NCBI RefSeq assembly: GCF_010093595.1
Contig: NW_022985438.1
Location: forward strand, 1,140,785 to 1,204,784
Reading direction: 5' to 3'
Origin: Mytilinidion resinicola
Taxonomy: Eukaryota > Ascomycota > Dothideomycetes > Mytilinidiales > Mytilinidiaceae
DNA: 64,000 nucleotides
Shown: piece after piece, positions 1 through 10,940 of the stretch
How positions within the stretch are numbered: position 1 is the stretch's first letter
Layout: each line of letters opens with the position of its first letter
The notes under the pieces: model-generated
Seen by the model: the letters and a program-made list of their open reading frames with translations, nothing else
Told to the model about the DNA's origin: nothing
The model's database searches: none
Position numbers and translations under genes: made by a program

Positions 1-183
1 TCTCTGTACCAGGACATACGCTCGCATCAGACCCCTCACTACCGCAAGCACTCATTCCTGTTTCTAGATGAGCTGAATCCCACTCTCGGATTCCCACCTC
101 TTGCGCTAGCTCTGGGATTCAAGATAGATGTGTACCAGGGGAACCTCCGAAATCCGATAGCCATGCTACATATCTCCACCTAG
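1..183 (+). CDS. possible 3' end of a gene cut by the window edge
   Basis: Frame 1 is open from the first base to a TAG at 181-183, giving 60 codons. The translation has balanced protein-like composition (it contains FLFLDELNPTLGFPPLALAL and ends AMLHIST). I do not recognise a family. If real, it is the C-terminal exon of a plus-strand gene that lies mainly to the left of the window. An open frame of this length can also occur by chance, so this is tentative. Confidence 0.3.
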   Translation, partial: SLYQDIRSHQTPHYRKHSFLFLDELNPTLGFPPLALALGFKIDVYQGNLRNPIAMLHIST

Positions 184-775
184 AAGCTTAGACTTCGAAC
201 CCCCCACGTACTATATAAAAGCCACGAATCGCCATCAGGCCCCATCCACAAGCTACCACAGTGCCGGTCACTCAGTGTGCCTCAGACACCGTTCCGAAGC
301 GCGCGCGGCCAAAGCGTCCCGCCCATGCTACGGACGAATTCCGGTACCCTAACAAACTCTTGTGAGTACGCGTCATCGGGGTTGGAGCGTTGGAAGGGAG
401 AGTTTGTGCACGTATGTTGGACAGCCGAGTCCGGACGAAAAGAAAGGGGTGTTGAAGCGTGATCACATTTGGGTGACTCCCAGGGGTGGGAAGGTGGAGC
501 AGAATGGGGTCCAGCTGGGGCTTTTGAGGCCACCGCAGCGCATCTAGGCGTCTGCGGTGGGGCGGTGTCAGATCCGCGCCCTGCGAGCCACCTCTGCGGA
601 ACAGCTAGCTGGTGGTCGACCTCAAGTTCGCAGGTTCGAGGATCTTTGAGATTTTGCGCGCGCGTGCGCGTAGGCGTAGAGCACGTGATGGCGAGCGTTC
701 CGTTCTGATTTGCAGGGTCCAGCTTGCAAACGAATACCTTATATGTCTATTATCTTAGAGCACCATCCATTAGTC
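184..775. other. intergenic stretch
   Basis: Several short overlapping open frames occur here on both strands, but none has recognisable domain content or splice structure. A TATATAA-like stretch lies near 212. I see no gene or RNA. Confidence 0.5.
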
Positions 776-1112
776 GGAAGGGGACGGGTAAACGCACACC
801 CCCTTTTGAGTAACCACACACCCCCTCTCTCATCTGATCTTCTGATTGGTTCGGGACCGGAAGCTTCCTCCGGGCATTCATCTTCATGTCTCTCTCTGCA
901 CGTGAGCTTGTACGTGAGGCTATACGTGAGGCTATACAAATCAGCAAGGCTATGCAGGCTGCTTAAGGCTGCACGAATCGGAAAGGATGCACGTGTAGAT
1001 GCACGTGAAAATGAATGCCCGGAGGAAGTTTCCGGTTCCTCCGAGCCAATCAGAAGATCAGATGAGAGGGGTGTGCGGTTACTCGAAAAGGGGTGCGCGT
1101 TTACCTGTCCCC
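776..1112. mobile_element. foldback / MITE-like element with long terminal inverted repeats
   Basis: The segment from about 776 to 893 reappears as an imperfect inverted copy at about 1011-1112. Matching blocks include the GGGTAAACGC/GCGTTTACC ends, the run around TCATCTGATCTTCTGATTGG, and CTTCCTCCGGGCATTCAT. The core of about 115 bp holds a 12-bp tandem duplication (911-922 and 923-934) and several CACGTG-like sites. The hexamer TTAGTC lies immediately outside both ends (770-775 and 1113-1118) and could be a target-site duplication. No transposase frame is present, so this would be a non-autonomous element. The superfamily is not assignable from what is visible. Confidence 0.7.
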
Positions 1113-1676
1113 TTAGTCATATCTCTTTTTCTATTTTCTTCTCTAGCCTCATCTTTAGCACAGCCAGAACCATGCAAATCAAAAGTAATTAAGCCTAAAA
1201 CCGAGGCAGGAAGAGGACGGATTCCGACAATTAGATCGAGCGCTATACAGAATAGGCTCTCTAAGGATAAATTCGGATCAATAGTAACCCGGTTCAAGAA
1301 AAGCCTGCTGAAAATAGCAAACAGCAAACCGCAATGAGTTGCGATAGAGAAAAGATTAAAAGCGTACGTTACTCACTTTACAGAGTCATAGCACTACTAC
1401 GCCATCAAAATTTGACTCGACCGTTACTCAAAACCGATCATATTCTTATTTAAAATGTCGTGATTTAGCCGATGCTGGAAGAGAATGAGGGAAACAATAC
1501 GACGTCAATCCACGTAGGCAACAAAGAACAGCATGCTATGGGTGATGTCGTCATGCAGAAGTTGGCCGAGTCGTTCGTCGATGTCGTAAGCATGAGAACT
1601 TGTATCCTTGTAACGTTGTCGTTGCTAGTTCAAACGCCTATATGGCCTGAACGCTGGTAATCATCTTCTGTGATGA
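1113..1676. other. intergenic stretch
   Basis: AT-leaning sequence between the foldback element and the HET pseudogene. The 62-codon frame at 1472-1660 has no recognisable features and no splice partners. I see nothing else. Confidence 0.5.
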
Positions 1677-1689
1677 TCACACTCCAATT

Positions 1690-2860
1690 CTACCCGGGAG
1701 GCGTGAATGACGCGGTAAACGGAAAAATCGAGCTGAAACTCTATTCCTAGGGCACCCTCTACACATGCCACAGGGAGCCATGGCAGTTGTAGAGCCATCG
1801 ATATACGGATATGGAGGGCCCCCATTAACCACGCTGGTAGCCAACCTTGCGTGAGATCGGAACCTGTACTGTGGACGGTAGGATGTCAATGGTAATTGAG
1901 GTATGTAAACCGTTTTGTACTCAAACGGCTTAAAGCCTCTGTCCAAACGGTTCAGTCCGAGCTTTGGAAGCTGATCGAGCCCCGTTCGAACGAAGCGATT
2001 CTCACCAATTTGCTTCAGATGAATCCCGAGCGGAGTTCCAGTCCTTTGATCCATGCAATTTAAAGCTGCAGCATGCAAGCCACACCTTAAATACTCGGCG
2101 ATCAGTAGATGTATTTGCAATCCCCGATTTGTTGGACTATACGGCTTTCTTGGTCCTTGACTAATGCAGGGAACGATGTATTGAGAGTTTTGAATGCTGC
2201 AGGAGAGGGTGCGAGAAGGCCACGGACAGCATATCGCGATTGAAGTTCCCATGCGAAGAGTGAATGGTCATCTGTTTTCTTTATGATTTCTTCTTGTAAT
2301 CGAAGAAACGCTTTCTCTTGTCCCTCACCATACAACAAGGGCATATTAATGTCGAAAATACCCATGAGAGAGTAGGCCATATCTTCTGATCGAGTAGCAT
2401 TCCTGGGCGCTGCCCAAGACATCTTTTGCGCTATGCTGAATTTGCTTAAGCTTTGTCCGGCAAGTGCATCCCGACTGATATTCGTAAGTTGTGGAAATCA
2501 TGTCTTGCAACTTAATCTTGCTCCCAAGATGATGCCATGCATGATCAAAGAACTCTACCACGGTAGGAGCTATAAGTTCCTGTAAGGTCCATCCGCTCCT
2601 CCGGAAAGCCGGCTCCCAAGGCTGAAGTAACTGATCGACCCCGCTCTGATAATTTATCGAAACGGCGGACAGATACACGTAACATTTGGCCGAATTGCGG
2701 TACCAGCGATGCATAGAGTTGATGACCTCTTGCAACTCGGCGGAGTTTGATTTGTCAATGCAAAACCCGTCAACCCTACAGAACTCTCAGAGGCTATCGC
2801 AGCCTTGGCGAAATCGTAACTTTTCACGTTTTCAATTCCATGATTTATCCCTACACTGTT
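1690..2860 (-). pseudogene. HET-domain (heterokaryon incompatibility) protein, frameshifted relic
   Basis: Three reading frames must be joined to recover one HET-type protein on the minus strand. Around 2760 the frame reads GFCIDKSNSAELQEVINSMH, the classic HET core, but it has an in-frame TGA just upstream. It runs on through RSGWTLQELIAPTVVEF (about 2550-2620). Near 2420 it shifts to a frame with AYSLMGIFDINMPLLYGEG, the conserved end of the HET domain. Near 2160 it shifts again to NRGLQIHLLIAEYLRC and GIHLKQIGENRFVR, typical of the C-terminal region of these proteins. No GT-AG introns explain the shifts. HET-domain proteins trigger cell death after fusion of incompatible hyphae. This copy cannot make an intact product. 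Confidence 0.8.
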
Positions 2861-2935
2861 TTCTATTGCATTCGCGTGATGTTGAGAGGCGCAAGAGGAG
2901 CGACCTATTGCTGCTAAGCTACGTGGAGCCACTTT

Positions 2936-3244
2936 CTAAGGGTACCCTAGGTAATGGCTGGCGTGTGTCCAGTGCCCTGAAAAGGAAGACGGTCGCTGAC
3001 GCGCCTTTTTATTTTGCTGTGTTAACCTGATGCCTTTAATACGTGCAGAAATGATGCGTGATGCCAAGCTGCATTAATACGCTTCCGATTAGTTTCCAAG
3101 GTCTCCACTTCCTCGGCGGGGTCCTCACCAACCTTGAAGCTTCCGCCGACCACAGCTTTCATTCCCAAACTATGTTCTGCAAGCACCACTCAACCCGCTG
3201 AGTTATTTACTACCTGACGGCTCTGAACGTGAACCCCGTTACTT
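2936..3244. other. intergenic stretch upstream of the Clr5-like gene
   Basis: About 300 bp between the HET relic and the start of the next gene. It presumably carries the promoter of the plus-strand Clr5-like gene and the former promoter of the HET gene, which faces the other way. No specific element is recognised. Confidence 0.4.
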
Positions 3245-5859
3245 ATGGACGGTTCGTGCAGTAATACTGGTCTTTCCCCTGCAGACCTGCTCGACTTCGT
3301 ATATCCTTCTTTCGAGAGTCTCGATGAGGACGTTTTAGTAACCAACATCACGGCGTATGGAGCAAGCCACGGCTTCAACCGCGAACCTCACATGAGCCTT
3401 AGGAGCTTGGATAGCGCCGACGTCCCTATGGCCTTCAGCCAGACTACAGGATACCTCAATGCCGTCCAGAATGTCTCTGGTATGATTATCTTGGGTGCTC
3501 TCAGCTTTACAAGTTTTGACCTCGCCCTAGATGCTCCTAGCACCGATTTTAATAGCGTGAACTCAACAATTCTAACGGAACAAAGCGAGCATAATAGAAT
3601 ACCTACATACCAAGATGCCGTCAGCGTGCCGAATACCGGCCACCCGGACTATAGCACGATCAACCAAGCTTTTCTTCCGGCCAGGTCCATGGAGAACATA
3701 CACCTAACGCCTTTCCATCCGGGACACCTATGCAATCATGGCAAGATGAACACAGTGACCAATTCGGCGACACGCAGCGACATACCCTTCGAATATGAGC
3801 TCGAAAGTCTACTCGACTCTCAAATGATAGATGGTGCTCTAACTTTACACCAACAAACGACCGACCTCTGCCACGATAGCGGCCCGGGGATATCAGTTTG
3901 TCACGACGAAACCAATGCAATTGACTTCCTGCAAAACCTCAGTTACTTCCCCCAGTACTCGAAGTTCAGACACTTGGGTGAAACACAAGCGTATAATGAG
4001 CTGTTGGCTCCGACTGCTATTAGCATGGGTCATGCACAACACCAGCCTAATGGCCGAGCATCCGACGTTAGCATCTACACTGCACCTAGAACTATATTTG
4101 CAAACGACATTGTGGAGTTACCTGCAAAAGACACGGGACCCATACCTGCGGAGTCCTGTAGTTTACCCGCCCACAATCAGAAGAAGAAGGAGTGTAAGAC
4201 AGGAAAGAATGGAGTGAAGGGAAGAGTCCGTGTGGAAAGAACCTTCGTTTGTGGAAAGACGAAAGGCGCGAATGCCGTCAGAAAGTACAGACACGACTCT
4301 CGGGAATGGAAGCAAATGTTTGATCAACACATAAACAGGCTGAAGCAAGGTGGACAAACCAGCGAAGAAATAGCCGTTGTGCTAACCATCATCCACGGTT
4401 TCACAACCTCGTAAGTGGCTCTTGTTCCTCTTGAAAGTATTTTGATGACGTTAAAGGTTGTAGGATGAGTAGAGTAAGCAAAGGGCCCCCAAAGCGACAG
4501 ACGGATGCTCAGAAAGCACCATCCAACCGAGCAGCCCAGGCTCTGCCCAAGAAGACGATAACGATAGCAGACGCTATTTCCGACTTCCTGATGAAGCCGA
4601 GAGAGAGGGAAAAAGCACCTAACCGAGTACTAGAGCTTTCGTTCAAGGAGTACATACACCAAGAGAGGGCGTTCCACGCCCTGCATTCTTTCATCAACGG
4701 ATCCTTCGATCTAAAAAGTGGAAGATGGACAGTTTCCGCTTTCAAGAGACTGGATGCATCGAGCCATCGCCATGGGTCCTGGTGGCTTCGAGAGGCCCGG
4801 TGCCGTAGCATGACCATGTTCGCTTTGAATTCGCTTTACGATCGCGTCAGTGCCTCGTTCCGCGAGCTCCTTGATCTTCAAGGGGTTGCTGAGCCCTGCG
4901 ATCCCAGTATGCTGATATATTTCTGGCCGATTTGTCAAACACTCTTCGAAGTTCGGCTTCTTCGACAAAATCGCAAGAAATTCGTTCTCCTAAGGGCCTT
5001 CTGGGTGAACCTCAGAAAAGAATTTGCTCGAGCCGCAGGCGGTCATCCGTTCGTCCAGTTCTTAGACTCGTTGATGATGGTTCTGAATACGTCGCCCGAG
5101 CACATTCGACCAACAGTGGGTCTGGCGTACTGGAAAACCATTCACATGCTTGACAGTTTCCTTCGACCTGAATCAGCAGATCACCCGGTGATACTTCGGA
5201 TGGGATCACATTGCAGCAATAACTGGAAGACTCGCTTCCAACCACAAATTGAGCAACTTGAGCGCCGTTACCAAACGGATCTTCAGTCTCTGGAAGCTTC
5301 GAATTGTCTCGGAGTCAAACGGAGGATTTCCGTTCTACAGGACTATGTAGAAGCAATATCCAAGAGCGAATCCCATAACGACACTCTTATAACTCTCGCG
5401 ACCCAACTTTGGGATCTAAGCGCAAAGGCATGTAACGAAGGTGCGAAAATGCAGAAGCTCCAATGGACGCACGTGACTGAAGCCTTGGCTTCTTCCGCCG
5501 ACCGCCTCGCCATCCACTACTTCGAGGGTGGGAGAAAACATAACGAGCACGATCTCAGCTGTGGCTTATGGTATATGAACGAAGCCATCGAGATCCTACG
5601 TTTTGGAGACCTGCTGTGCCAGCACCAAGCGCTTTGTCTTTCAGGTCGACTGAAGAATCTGTTCAAAGGGAAGACAAGAGGTGTGGCGGCTGCAGGAGAG
5701 AGATTCCGATGGTCGGCAATATTGGATGTGATTCCTAGGATCAAACTCGTAGCTCAAGATCCCCGAGGCGTCATAACTGGTACCTCGCGACGAACCCGTT
5801 TGCGCCGGAAGAAAATAGCTTGGCGGGAGTCTTTCTACTCTTACTTTCCGACAGTGTGA
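3245..5859 (+). CDS. Clr5-domain-like protein, 853 aa, two exons
   Basis: Exon 1 is 3245-4410 and exon 2 is 4464-5859. The intron begins GTAAGT and ends TTGTAG, and the phase is exact: TC plus G restores a serine codon. Residues about 365-405 carry a Clr5-like module: a tryptophan in SREWKQMFDQHINRLKQGG, then EEIAVVLTIIHGF, with basic sequence after the intron. In fungi, Clr5 domains are short N- or mid-protein modules of uncertain function, first named for a fission yeast silencing factor. The N-terminal 330 residues are Ser/Asn-rich and low in recognisable motifs. The C-terminal 450 residues are helical and basic, with no recognised domain. The intron cuts through the Clr5-like module. Nuclear action is an inference. 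An extra downstream exon was tested and does not keep frame. Confidence 0.65.
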
Positions 5860-6428
5860 GTAATTCCTGGATTTGATCAACCGTCCTCGTGTACCTCCTA
5901 CGTCGGTCAGTTGCCCGTGATGTCAACACTGAGACCGGGTGGAAGGCTCTCAGCCTGATCTTTCGAAGTCTACGGCGACTTGCATGGATTGGCCACCCCC
6001 TCCCTTGTCAGGCTCGCGCGGTTCCTCACACCCCAAATTGCACTGAAAACGAATTTCCTTACCAACCACGACCAATAAAATAAATATTAACGAAGCTGAA
6101 TTATTGCCTTATATGCTAGACATCTATCTCTGCCCTTTAAATATTTGGTTCTGCCGTGCCCGTCTTGGCGTTTTTGTAGCGGATTTCCACCAAAATCTTC
6201 ATTTTGCAGTGCATCCTACCACCTACTACTAAAGGAAGATCCAAAAACATGCTGGATTACTGCCTTGTATAAGAGAAACCTATCTCCGTCCTGGAAACCA
6301 TTATTGAGACTGTTTAATGGGCGAGTAATCTAGGTAGGTTTTGCTCAAGAAAGGTTGGTGAGGGTCGGTCACGAAAAATGACAGGGGGGGCATTACACAT
6401 TTCGCCCAGCACTCTAAGCACCGGAGAA
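5860..6428. other. intergenic stretch
   Basis: This holds the 3' flank of the Clr5-like gene, including TTAAATATTT near 6136. A weak direct similarity occurs between about 6100-6135 and 6255-6290 (both read like TTA.TGCCTT.TAT), suggesting old duplicated or repeat sequence. No gene is seen. Confidence 0.4.
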
Positions 6429-6600
6429 GGTGAGTGGCCGATCCTAAGTTTCCATTCACCTTGTGCATTAGCCCCATGTTCTTGCACCACAGCCGAAGAA
6501 GGTGAGTGGCCGATCCTAAGTTTCCATTCACCTTGTGCATTAGCCCCATGTTCTTGCACCACAGCCGAAGAAGGTTGATTGGTCGATCCTAAGTTTCCTT
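6429..6600. repeat. 72-bp tandem repeat, about 2.4 copies
   Basis: GGTGAGTGGCCGATCC starts at 6429 and again at 6501, and a diverged third start (GGTTGATTGGTCGATCC) lies at 6573. Copies 1 and 2 are essentially identical over the 72-bp period. Copy 3 breaks off after about 28 bp with several substitutions. The repeat is not an in-frame part of a recognised gene. It lies about 330 bp upstream of the dynamin-like gene. Confidence 0.9.
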
Positions 6601-6934
6601 TCGCTCCATGCATGAGAACTTCCCACATCTCGATTTCGGCAGAATGAGCAGCGCGAATAGCGACATGGTTCTAGTCTGAAGGATTGCGCCCCGTCGACGT
6701 TGACTGCGGAACCTTGCCAGTGGCACTTTCGTGTGTTCATCATTGTGGTCGGGCGATTTAGTACGTCCGCCATGGTCCAAAGTATCCTACGATTGCTAAC
6801 ATAAATAGAGCCCAGATCTCCAGCGTCCGGCTGTTCCCCAGAACAGCATTTGATCCCTCTCAAGTCATCATATGACATTCTGACCCTCTCTCCCGGCTCA
6901 CCACCAGATAGTCTGACCCCTCGCTATCCACCTT
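6601..6934. other. upstream region of the dynamin-like gene
   Basis: No coding frame of note. It presumably contains promoter and 5' untranslated sequence for the gene starting at or after 6935. Confidence 0.4.
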
Positions 6935-9621
6935 ATGATGTTCAACCTTGTACCTCTTTGGTTTGGACTGGCCCAAGGATTGCCTAAATCTACTTCGAAA
7001 GCGGACGATACACCGCCACCGATCGAAATGCACAAGACCATCGACCTTGTCGACCATCGCCAAATCGAATTGTTCGAGGCGTTGGAACGACTGAAGTCCC
7101 TCCAGGCTGCGAGCGATATCAAGACCCCTCAGTTAATTGTAGTTGGCGATCAGAGCAGTGGCAAGAGTTCCATTCTGGAAGCCCTTGCCCGATTTCATTT
7201 CCCGGTTCATGAGGAACTCTGCACCAGGTTTCCAACAAAGCTCATTCTTAAGAGGTCTGACAGGAAGCTCCTGAAAGTCCACTTTGACCTCAAGCTTGAT
7301 TCACGAACCGATGAGGAGAACGCAAAACTGCAAAGTTTTGTCCAACATGTCGAGGCATCCAGCCGGTCCTACTGGGACGACCTGGGCGACCTGATGGTCA
7401 AAGCTGCTGATGCACTTGGTGTAAGTCCCCAGAAGCCACCAATACATCGACAAGACCGCTAAATCTCTGGTGTGCAGTCCACCAAAACATTCACCGAAGA
7501 TGTCCTGGTCATTGAGAAACATGGCCCTGAATTGCCCATCCTGAGCTTGGTGGACTTGCCAGGTCTTTTCCGAGCCAATAGCGCTCAACAAAGCCGAGTA
7601 GATCGGGACACGGTTGAGCGGATCTTCAAGGAGCATATCAAAGAGCCAGCCAACCTGGTCCTGGTTGTTGTTACCGCTTCCATCACAGCTGTCAACCAAA
7701 CCGTGGTAGAAGAGGTCCAAAAACTTGCGAGAAAGGATTACAAACTTCTCAACAGGTTGATTGCGGTCGTGACGCATCCAGACCTAGATGAAGACCGGCT
7801 AGCAGAGACCAAACGTGTTCTCACAGAGGAGCCACCGCTACTGGGTAACATGGAGCTACTTCACAAATGCCATGTCGTCCGAAACCAGACAAAGGCGGAG
7901 AGGATCACCGGTGAATCCCTCGACAATCGAGACCGCAAAGAAGCATTGTTTTTCAACGGTGACAACTGGCGGCATGTATCGAACGAACAGAAAGGCATCC
8001 ACAGCCTCAGGGCTACCCTTAAAGACCTTTTCTGGACCCGCACGAAGGATGAGCTTCGAAAGACAATCATCCCAAAGATCAAGGGAAAGATTGTCGATAT
8101 TGATGCATGCGTCAAAGCTGCTGATGCGTCTCGGTCGAATGACCACCAACGCCGGGACTATCTCTGCGATGTTGCGGAAGAGTTTGAACGACTGATAAGA
8201 GAAGGAGTCAAAGGGGAGTACGACGACAAGGGATGCAGAGAGTTACATCTCATTGGCGAGCGCGAGAAATGTCGACAATGCAGAGGGTTCTTCCCTGATC
8301 CTAGGCTCGGTCTCAATACGGACGATGGCCAACAGTATAAGCTTTGTAGCAATGTCCGCGCATTGAACAAGGTTTTCGCAGCGACAATGCGTCGGTTTGG
8401 TAGGACAAACATAATTGATCGTCAGGAAGGGAGCGAGCCGGGAGCCACGAATGTCGAAACCAACTCACAACACGACCTGAAAAGCCCAGGCCGAGCCCGC
8501 AAAGACAAGATCAACGAGTATTTCCTGTCAGCGGAAGTGCTAAGCCAGTACTACACATCCGAGGAACCAAAGTCCATTCCATGGAAGGATTACGAAGACA
8601 TAGTTAATCAAGCAATGGCGCGCAACAAAGGCCGTGAACCAGATGGAGAACCGAATTGGATTGTGTACAGGGACCTCTTTCGCTATCAGTCCGCAGGCTG
8701 GGCTAAGATCGCAGAGAAACACGTGCGAGCTGTTTGTGAGGAGACCGAAAAATATCTCGCCCTTGCTCTGACGCGTGCTTGCCAGGACGAGAGCGTACGC
8801 CAAGCCATACAGGACAAGATCATCAGACCCAACTTCAAGATCCTGCAGAGAGAAGCCAATCGAACTTTGACCCATCTTCTCGAGTGCCATCGGACAGGAA
8901 ACCCAGGATTCCTCGATAGCTTTGGTGATATTTTCACAGTACAGGAGCAGGCCAAGGATCTTGATCAGACACTGGATCTTTTTGGTTGGGGACACCTGGA
9001 GCAAAGACTCGGCAAGGACCTCATCAAGAATATCAAGCATGGCTTGGGCGTCTTGATATTGTCATCGATTAGCCCCGTCTCAGCCAAGGGCTACCTCGGG
9101 ACGTTCGTCTTTAAGCACGCATACGACATTCTCTCGAAGCAGTTCAGCCTGTCTAATGACACAGATCAGAAAGATGCCGCCACCGACAAGGTCACTAAGC
9201 CTATTTTGGATTACGACCACGATTACAATGCGGCTGGCGTGATTGCGGGAGTTGAGAGCTACTACAAGGTATTTTTTCCCGGTATTCTTCTCATACCAAC
9301 TTTCCCCTGTTCTACGACATTGCCCCACGTAATCCCAATCACTTCGGCAATCACTTTGGATAACCATCGATGTTATAGACCGCCATGATTGCCTTTGTAG
9401 GCTACGTCAACGCGCTCGTCATCGAGGCCGACATCCTGCGAGAGCTTGAAGGTCGCATCTTCAGCCAAAGGCTCATGCGCCACGAGAGCCAGACACTCAT
9501 CAACGAAATAGCGGCTGAAGACGAAGATGAGGCCGAGAAGCGCAAGAAGAACAAGGGGGAGTTGGAATCCCTGAAAAGCATTTTGAAGACTTTAGAAGAG
9601 GGTTTGGCGGATAAGAAATAG
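6935..9621 (+). CDS. dynamin-like large GTPase, 839 aa, three exons
   Basis: Exons are 6935-7420, 7478-9268 and 9379-9621. Both introns are GT-AG and phase 0. The GTPase domain shows the P-loop GDQSSGKSS at residues 71-79, the switch threonines in CTRFPT (about 96-101), DLPG at 188-191, and THPD at 261-264. THPD corresponds to the usual TKxD, so the lysine is replaced by histidine while the aspartate is kept. The middle/stalk region follows. The last exon carries a GED-like helix (SYYK, then TAMIAFVGYVNALVIEADIL) and an acidic/basic coiled-coil tail. Dynamins polymerise on membranes or, in Mx-like branches, on other targets. Fungi carry many accessory copies of unknown role, and this one resembles those more than Dnm1 or Vps1. 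A second start at 7028 (MHKTIDLVD) fits the family start better. Confidence 0.85.
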
Positions 9622-10714
9622 CTTGGCAGTCGTATAGAGAGGTAGGTTTGGTGGGGAGGGGTGGAGATGTCACAAATTGCCCTGGTTACGACTTACGACG
9701 CTACGGTATTTTTCTTCTTTCCCTTGTGCACTGGTCATGACTCATAATATAACGGTCTCCTTTTTATTCCCTTGGTCAAGTGCTCTCCGTTCCTTTTCAC
9801 TCCCCTACAGAGTCTGACGATAGTAAAACCGCTCTTTTCTTTCCTATCTCGGGTATTCTTTCTTACTATTCCTTACCAGGCGCGCATCCGAAAAGATTGC
9901 AAAATATCTTAGGACCGCACAGATTAGGAATGAACATGTCGTTCAACGTACTTTGATAAACTACCAGCCCAACCACTCTTTAAGTATGAAAATTACCGAC
10001 CAACCAACATACGAGCTCCCCTTGGCTGGGGTATTGGCCAATATTGCACATGGTGAAATATAACTGGAGGAGCGCAGGTCACGAGATGGTTACACAGGCG
10101 GGAAATTCGGCACTTGAGCGAAGCCTAATCAACGATCACGCTTTGCATGCACGCCGCCTCACGACGAACCGCCTCACGCGATAGAGCTTGTTCTACTCAC
10201 CCACCGTCCCTGTATATAGATGCCTCCCTTCAAGAGAGCTTAGGCGGTCTCCGCAGGCCGCCAAGTATGTGAGATTGTCTGTGGGGTCAGCCGCTCAATG
10301 AAGCTGCGAATAGCCTCATAAACGCGTGGCTGGCCTAGGGCGCTGCTCACGTGATTGACACCTACAGACGCTTCCGTGCCGCAAATGCAAGAAGCTTCAA
10401 CTTCAACCGTGTGCTCTAACTCCAAGTTTTATAAAATAGCAAACATGGCTAGTCTAGAATGCTTGGACCCCCTTGTGTGAAGCAAAGAAAAAAGGCTTAC
10501 TCCGCAGGTCATGTGAAGAGCCATGAGGACGAGCTGGTGCCCCACCAAAATGAGCCTCCGCAAAATCCTCCACTCCATCCCGGCGTCGTGATGCATAGTT
10601 AGATGTGTGGATCCACTTTATCTCGAACATGCACTACAACCACTTTTTTCTGGACATGCGGATCCACGTTATATTGGTAATCCACCTCCGGGTAACCAAC
10701 TAATGCCACGCCTA
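9622..10714. other. gene-poor stretch
   Basis: AT-leaning sequence after the dynamin gene, with pyrimidine-rich runs around 9700-9860 that suit a 3' flank. The small minus-strand frame near 10240-10425 has no domain content. No gene or RNA is recognised. Confidence 0.5.
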
Positions 10715-10940
10715 CAGCGCCTGCCCGCGTCCGGTGAACTAGCGCGGATATCAAGCCACAAAAGTCAGGTGCAAAAGAGGGGTAATCTCGAAAGTAACGC
10801 CTCATGGTACCGTGCTTTTAGCAGGTTCAGCTCAGCCTCGGTAAGATATAGTCTAAAAAGGAGCTTCCTCCGTTCTAATCCCCTCTAGTGTATCTGTGGC
10901 GTCAAATCCGCGCTAGTTCACCGGACGTGAGCAGGCGCTG
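10715..10940. mobile_element. 226-bp MITE with 35-bp terminal inverted repeats and TA duplication
   Basis: The left end begins CAGCGCCTGC at 10715 and the right end is its complement, finishing GCAGGCGCTG at 10940. The arms match over about 35 bp (to GTGAACTAGCGCGGAT) with two differences, both C:G to T:A changes. A TA dinucleotide lies directly outside each end (10713-10714 and 10941-10942), as expected for Tc1/mariner-type insertion. The interior is non-coding, so mobilisation would need a transposase from elsewhere. Confidence 0.8.

Noticed and set aside
5856..6083. Third exon for the Clr5-like gene (GTGAGT donor at 5856, acceptor at 5910)
   Set aside because: The phases do not agree: the join gives a stop within three codons, so the TGA at 5857-5859 is taken as the end.
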